Shown here piece after piece: positions 61,532 to 64,000 of a stretch of 64,000 bases of DNA (positions are counted from its first letter, which is position 1; every line of letters begins with the position of its first letter). The DNA is taken from NCBI GenBank assembly GCA_018268085.1, contig JAFDXE010000009.1, forward strand, positions 62,001 through 126,000, in the 5' to 3' direction. The DNA is from Bacteroidota bacterium (GTDB lineage: Bacteria; Bacteroidota; Bacteroidia; Chitinophagales; Chitinophagaceae). The translations under genes were made by a program, and so were the position numbers. The notes under the pieces were generated by a model, which was not told the DNA's origin, did not search any database, and worked only from the letters and a program-made list of their open reading frames with translations.

Positions 61532-62122
61532 TTATAATTTTACGATCATTCCCATACTGGCAGGCGAAACAGTCAACTGCACTTTGTCTGCCAGTTTATA
61601 TAACTGCTTTCCATGTTTTGTATGAGTAACATACATGATCGCATCAAATAACAACAATCCTCCGCCCTGCAACAATAAACTTTCTCCATAACCTTTAAAC
61701 TTATCTGAATCTTTTACAACGTTTGCAGATCGTTCACGCAAATACAGTCCGCCCGTTATATACACAAGATCCAATCCTGCATTAAACAAAAATGTTTTCT
61801 CCAGCTTAACCTGGTTTTTTAATGCACCTGCATAACCGCCGGTGATTTCTTTTGTAGTCCCAACATATCCCATCACGGCAAGGCCGAGATTTACCGAATT
61901 CCAGATGGCATTCATCTGGTGAAAATATTTATTGGAGCCGTTTGTGCTGCCGCTGGCAATAGAACCATATACAATATTTCCTACCGCCCAACTGCCCAAT
62001 ACCGTAAAAGCAGTACGATCTGTTTTTTGCTGGCGTTTATTAAAATCGGCAATAGTAAAATGCTGTGCAGTTACTGTTCTGATGCAACCAATAGAAAAAA
62101 GAATGGCTAAAATGTATCTCAT
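61532..62122 (-). CDS. hypothetical exported protein (DUF6992-like)
   Basis: 196 residues. The signal peptide ends near Val-Thr-Ala-Gln (about 20). Several moderately hydrophobic segments follow (GSWAVGNIVYGSIASG, WNSVNLGLAVMGYVG, FNAGLDLVYITGGLYL, LLLQGGGLLLFDAIMYV), so it may be a small integral membrane protein. I recall Bacteroidota proteins of this style annotated as DUF6992, but this is from memory. Function unknown. It ends 5 nt after the stop of the convergent protease gene. Confidence 0.7.
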   Translation of the reverse strand: MRYILAILFSIGCIRTVTAQHFTIADFNKRQQKTDRTAFTVLGSWAVGNIVYGSIASGSTNGSNKYFHQMNAIWNSVNLGLAVMGYVGTTKEITGGYAGALKNQVKLEKTFLFNAGLDLVYITGGLYLRERSANVVKDSDKFKGYGESLLLQGGGLLLFDAIMYVTHTKHGKQLYKLADKVQLTVSPASMGMIVKL

Positions 62123-62194
62123 GTTTATAGTAACAACCGAATAGTAAAGAAGTTCGGTGATGCGGATACGGGTTAAGTGTGGTGAACCCTAAAT

Positions 62195-62228
62195 AAAAAA
62201 TGCCGCTCATATTGAACGGCATTTTTTT
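62195..62228 (-). terminator. terminator after the RND pump gene
   Basis: Stem AAAATGCCG / CGGCATTTT with an 11-nt loop and T runs, 14 nt past the RND stop codon on the minus strand. Confidence 0.8.
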
Positions 62229-62241
62229 ACATTGCTATCGC

Positions 62242-64000
62242 TTAGGTTTTTCTTTCCTTCAACGTTCCATTCCACACCCGCTTACCCTGCAACCTTCTTC
62301 CCAGGTACATCAATCCTACAAACACAAAAAACAACGGCCCGGTAAATCCAAATAACGCTACAAACTTGGTTCCGTAAAATCTTTCCATTGGTCTTCTCAG
62401 TCGTTCTGAAATGATATACATACTCGGCACCATCAGCAGCGTAAGGAAGAATGCGAAGATCAATCCGAAAATGATCGTCCAGCTCAATGGCCCCCAGAAC
62501 ACCACACTATCTCCTCCAAAGAAAATATGCGGGTTCAAATGAGTAAACAGTGAAACGAAATCTGCATTGAATCCAACTGCCAGCGGCAATAATCCAAGCA
62601 TGGTAGCCACGGCTGTAAGCATTACCGGTATGATACGGATCTTTCCTGCCTGTATCGCCGCTTCCCTTGTTTTCATACCTCTTCCTCTCAGCTCATCGGT
62701 AAATTCAATCAGCAAAATTCCATTCTTAATTACAATTCCCGCCAGGCCTATCACACCTACCAGCAACATGATCGTTGCAATCGTCATTCCCGTAAATGCA
62801 TAACCCAGCAACACACCAATTACGGAGAAGAATATCTCGGTTAACACAATAAACGGTTTGCTCAATGAATTGAACTGCAACACCAGTATCAAAAAGATCA
62901 ATCCGAGCGCCAGGAAAAATGCCGTTACCAGGAAGTTATTCGTTTCCGCTTCCTGCTCGCCCTGCCCGGTTTGCTTAATGGTAACGTTGTCGGGTATCCG
63001 ATTTTTCTCCCGGAAGTCGGCAATTTTGATCGCCAGTTGTTTGTTTACTTCTGCCGTCATGGTTGGATCCAGTACATTCGATTGCAACTGAATCGTACGC
63101 TTCACATTTTTACGGGCGATGGCACCGGCAGTGTTTGTATAATCGATGCTGGCAACTGCACTCACCGGGATAGACTTGATACGCATGGTATTCATATCCA
63201 TAAAGGTGAGACGCATGCTCATGATATCGGCAATGTTATTGCGTAATGCATAATCATACCGCAGTTGAATTTTATATTCATCTTCACCATCTTTAAGTTT
63301 ACTCACTTCCTTTCCATACACAGCCGTTCTGATTTCAGAACCAATTTGCCCGGTACTGATGCCTTCCATGGTAGCCTTGGTACGATCAATATTGATGGTA
63401 ATTTCCGGGCTGTTCAGGTCAACATCCATGTGCAGGTTTTCAATACCATACACCTGGTTGGTATCAAGATAGTTCGACAAACTGGTGGCCACTTTTGATA
63501 ACTCTTCAAAGTCGTCGCCAATCACTTCAATATTTACCGGTGGATCTGTTGGAGGTCCGCCATCTTCCTGTGCTACTTCTATACTTGCGCCAGGGATACC
63601 TCCCATGTACGCACGAATCGAATCCATAAATGGACGGGTTGCCTTGCCATTTCTTTTTTCATATTCAACAAAGGAAACCTGGATACGACCGAGGTTGGGT
63701 TGTATGCTCCTGTTATTATCTCTCGGGTTGTTGGCGCTGTTCGCCACATTGGTGATGATACTTTCAACAATACTTCCTTCAGTGCCGGGTTTTTCTTTTT
63801 CCAAAACCTTGTACACCCGTTTTTCAAGAATGCTGGTAATGCTGTCTGTTTTCTTAACATCTGTTCCGGGAGGTAATTTGAGATAAACGTATATGAAATT
63901 CGGATCACCGCTCGGGAAGAATGTACTCTTGTTTCCTCTCATCATCAGTAAAGCAACCGAAACAGGGAACAATAAGAACAGTGATACCAGCATCCACACC
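62242..64000 (-). CDS. RND efflux transporter permease, C-terminal part
   Basis: The frame runs off the window end; about 585 residues are visible, corresponding to the second half of an AcrB/MMPL-type hydrophobe pump. It opens near a membrane helix (TM7), then a large periplasmic loop (about 25-320, with FPSGDPNFIYVYLKLPPGTDV), then five or so helices including IGLAGIVIKNGILLIEF and RIIPVMLTAVATMLGLLPLA. The C-terminal tail (GRRLQGKRVWNGTLKERKT) is basic. Proton-driven export through a tripartite complex is likely; the substrate is unknown and the partner genes lie outside the window. Confidence 0.92.
   Translation of the reverse strand, partial: VWMLVSLFLLFPVSVALLMMRGNKSTFFPSGDPNFIYVYLKLPPGTDVKKTDSITSILEKRVYKVLEKEKPGTEGSIVESIITNVANSANNPRDNNRSIQPNLGRIQVSFVEYEKRNGKATRPFMDSIRAYMGGIPGASIEVAQEDGGPPTDPPVNIEVIGDDFEELSKVATSLSNYLDTNQVYGIENLHMDVDLNSPEITINIDRTKATMEGISTGQIGSEIRTAVYGKEVSKLKDGEDEYKIQLRYDYALRNNIADIMSMRLTFMDMNTMRIKSIPVSAVASIDYTNTAGAIARKNVKRTIQLQSNVLDPTMTAEVNKQLAIKIADFREKNRIPDNVTIKQTGQGEQEAETNNFLVTAFFLALGLIFLILVLQFNSLSKPFIVLTEIFFSVIGVLLGYAFTGMTIATIMLLVGVIGLAGIVIKNGILLIEFTDELRGRGMKTREAAIQAGKIRIIPVMLTAVATMLGLLPLAVGFNADFVSLFTHLNPHIFFGGDSVVFWGPLSWTIIFGLIFAFFLTLLMVPSMYIISERLRRPMERFYGTKFVALFGFTGPLFFVFVGLMYLGRRLQGKRVWNGTLKERKT

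Noticed and set aside
1..64000. tRNA, rRNA, phage or defence islands
   Set aside because: I looked through all gaps and gene products and found no cloverleaf-like sequence, rRNA motif, phage, restriction or toxin-antitoxin gene.

Overview
The window looks like core chromosome of a Bacteroidota bacterium. The evidence is the gliding genes gldC and gldH, a DUF4290-murA pair, BatD, a uppS-bamA-ompH-ompH-murI block and many promoters of the Bacteroidota form TAnnTTTG. The overall feel (AT-leaning DNA, POT and OPT peptide transporters, cyclophilin with a basic linker, lipocalin-like lipoprotein) fits Chitinophagales/Chitinophagaceae, but that rank is my inference. I found no rRNA, tRNA, transposase, integrase, phage gene, CRISPR array or toxin-antitoxin pair.

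Layout. 0-6.4 kb: minus-strand cell-shape operon mreB-mreC-mreD-mrdA-rodA. 6.5-12.6 kb: purD, a POT and an OPT peptide transporter, and a small lipoprotein. 12.8-19.2 kb: serS, a hypothetical gene, cyclophilin, gcvH-vanZ, DUF4290-murA, gmk. 19.3-27.3 kb: CNNM/CorC protein, glycosyltransferase, gldC, yqeY, cvpA, hydrolase, CBS protein, outer-membrane barrel, NAD kinase. 27.4-31.7 kb: a two-component pair convergent with batD, then a short-chain dehydrogenase. 31.8-36.1 kb: yjjG, phospholipid synthesis genes psd and cdsA, a CPBP protease, dusB. 36.1-39.5 kb: glutathione peroxidase, aldehyde dehydrogenase, tadA, superoxide dismutase. 39.6-49 kb (all minus): yidD-rnpA-rpmH, then murI-ompH-ompH-bamA-uppS-DUF6089, gldH, yicC. 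49-56 kb: a candidate small RNA, an LpxD-like acyltransferase, a repeat-rich gap, a carboxypeptidase-regulatory-domain protein, epimerase, 3-hydroxyacyl-CoA dehydrogenase, a lipocalin-like pseudogene, pheS and a second repeat-rich gap. 56-64 kb: polysaccharide deacetylase, Bax inhibitor-1 family protein, AIM24 protein, M16 protease, a hypothetical protein and the C-terminal part of an RND efflux pump.

How the genes work together. Envelope biogenesis dominates: elongasome (MreBCD, PBP2, RodA), peptidoglycan precursors (MurA, MurI, UppS), outer-membrane assembly (BamA, two Skp/OmpH chaperones, a TamA-like barrel, LpxD-like enzyme) and phospholipids (CdsA, Psd). The rest is housekeeping: tRNA charging and modification, purine and NAD metabolism, oxidative defence.

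The strongest points for a second look are these. MurA carries Asp in place of the fosfomycin-target Cys. A lipocalin-like lipoprotein gene is intact except for one in-frame TGA at its expected lipobox Cys. A dispersed intergenic repeat family includes two tandem units of about 153 bp. A candidate minus-strand small RNA or attenuator lies upstream of yicC. An intrinsic terminator sits between rpmH and rnpA. I did not find a convincing new multi-gene system.
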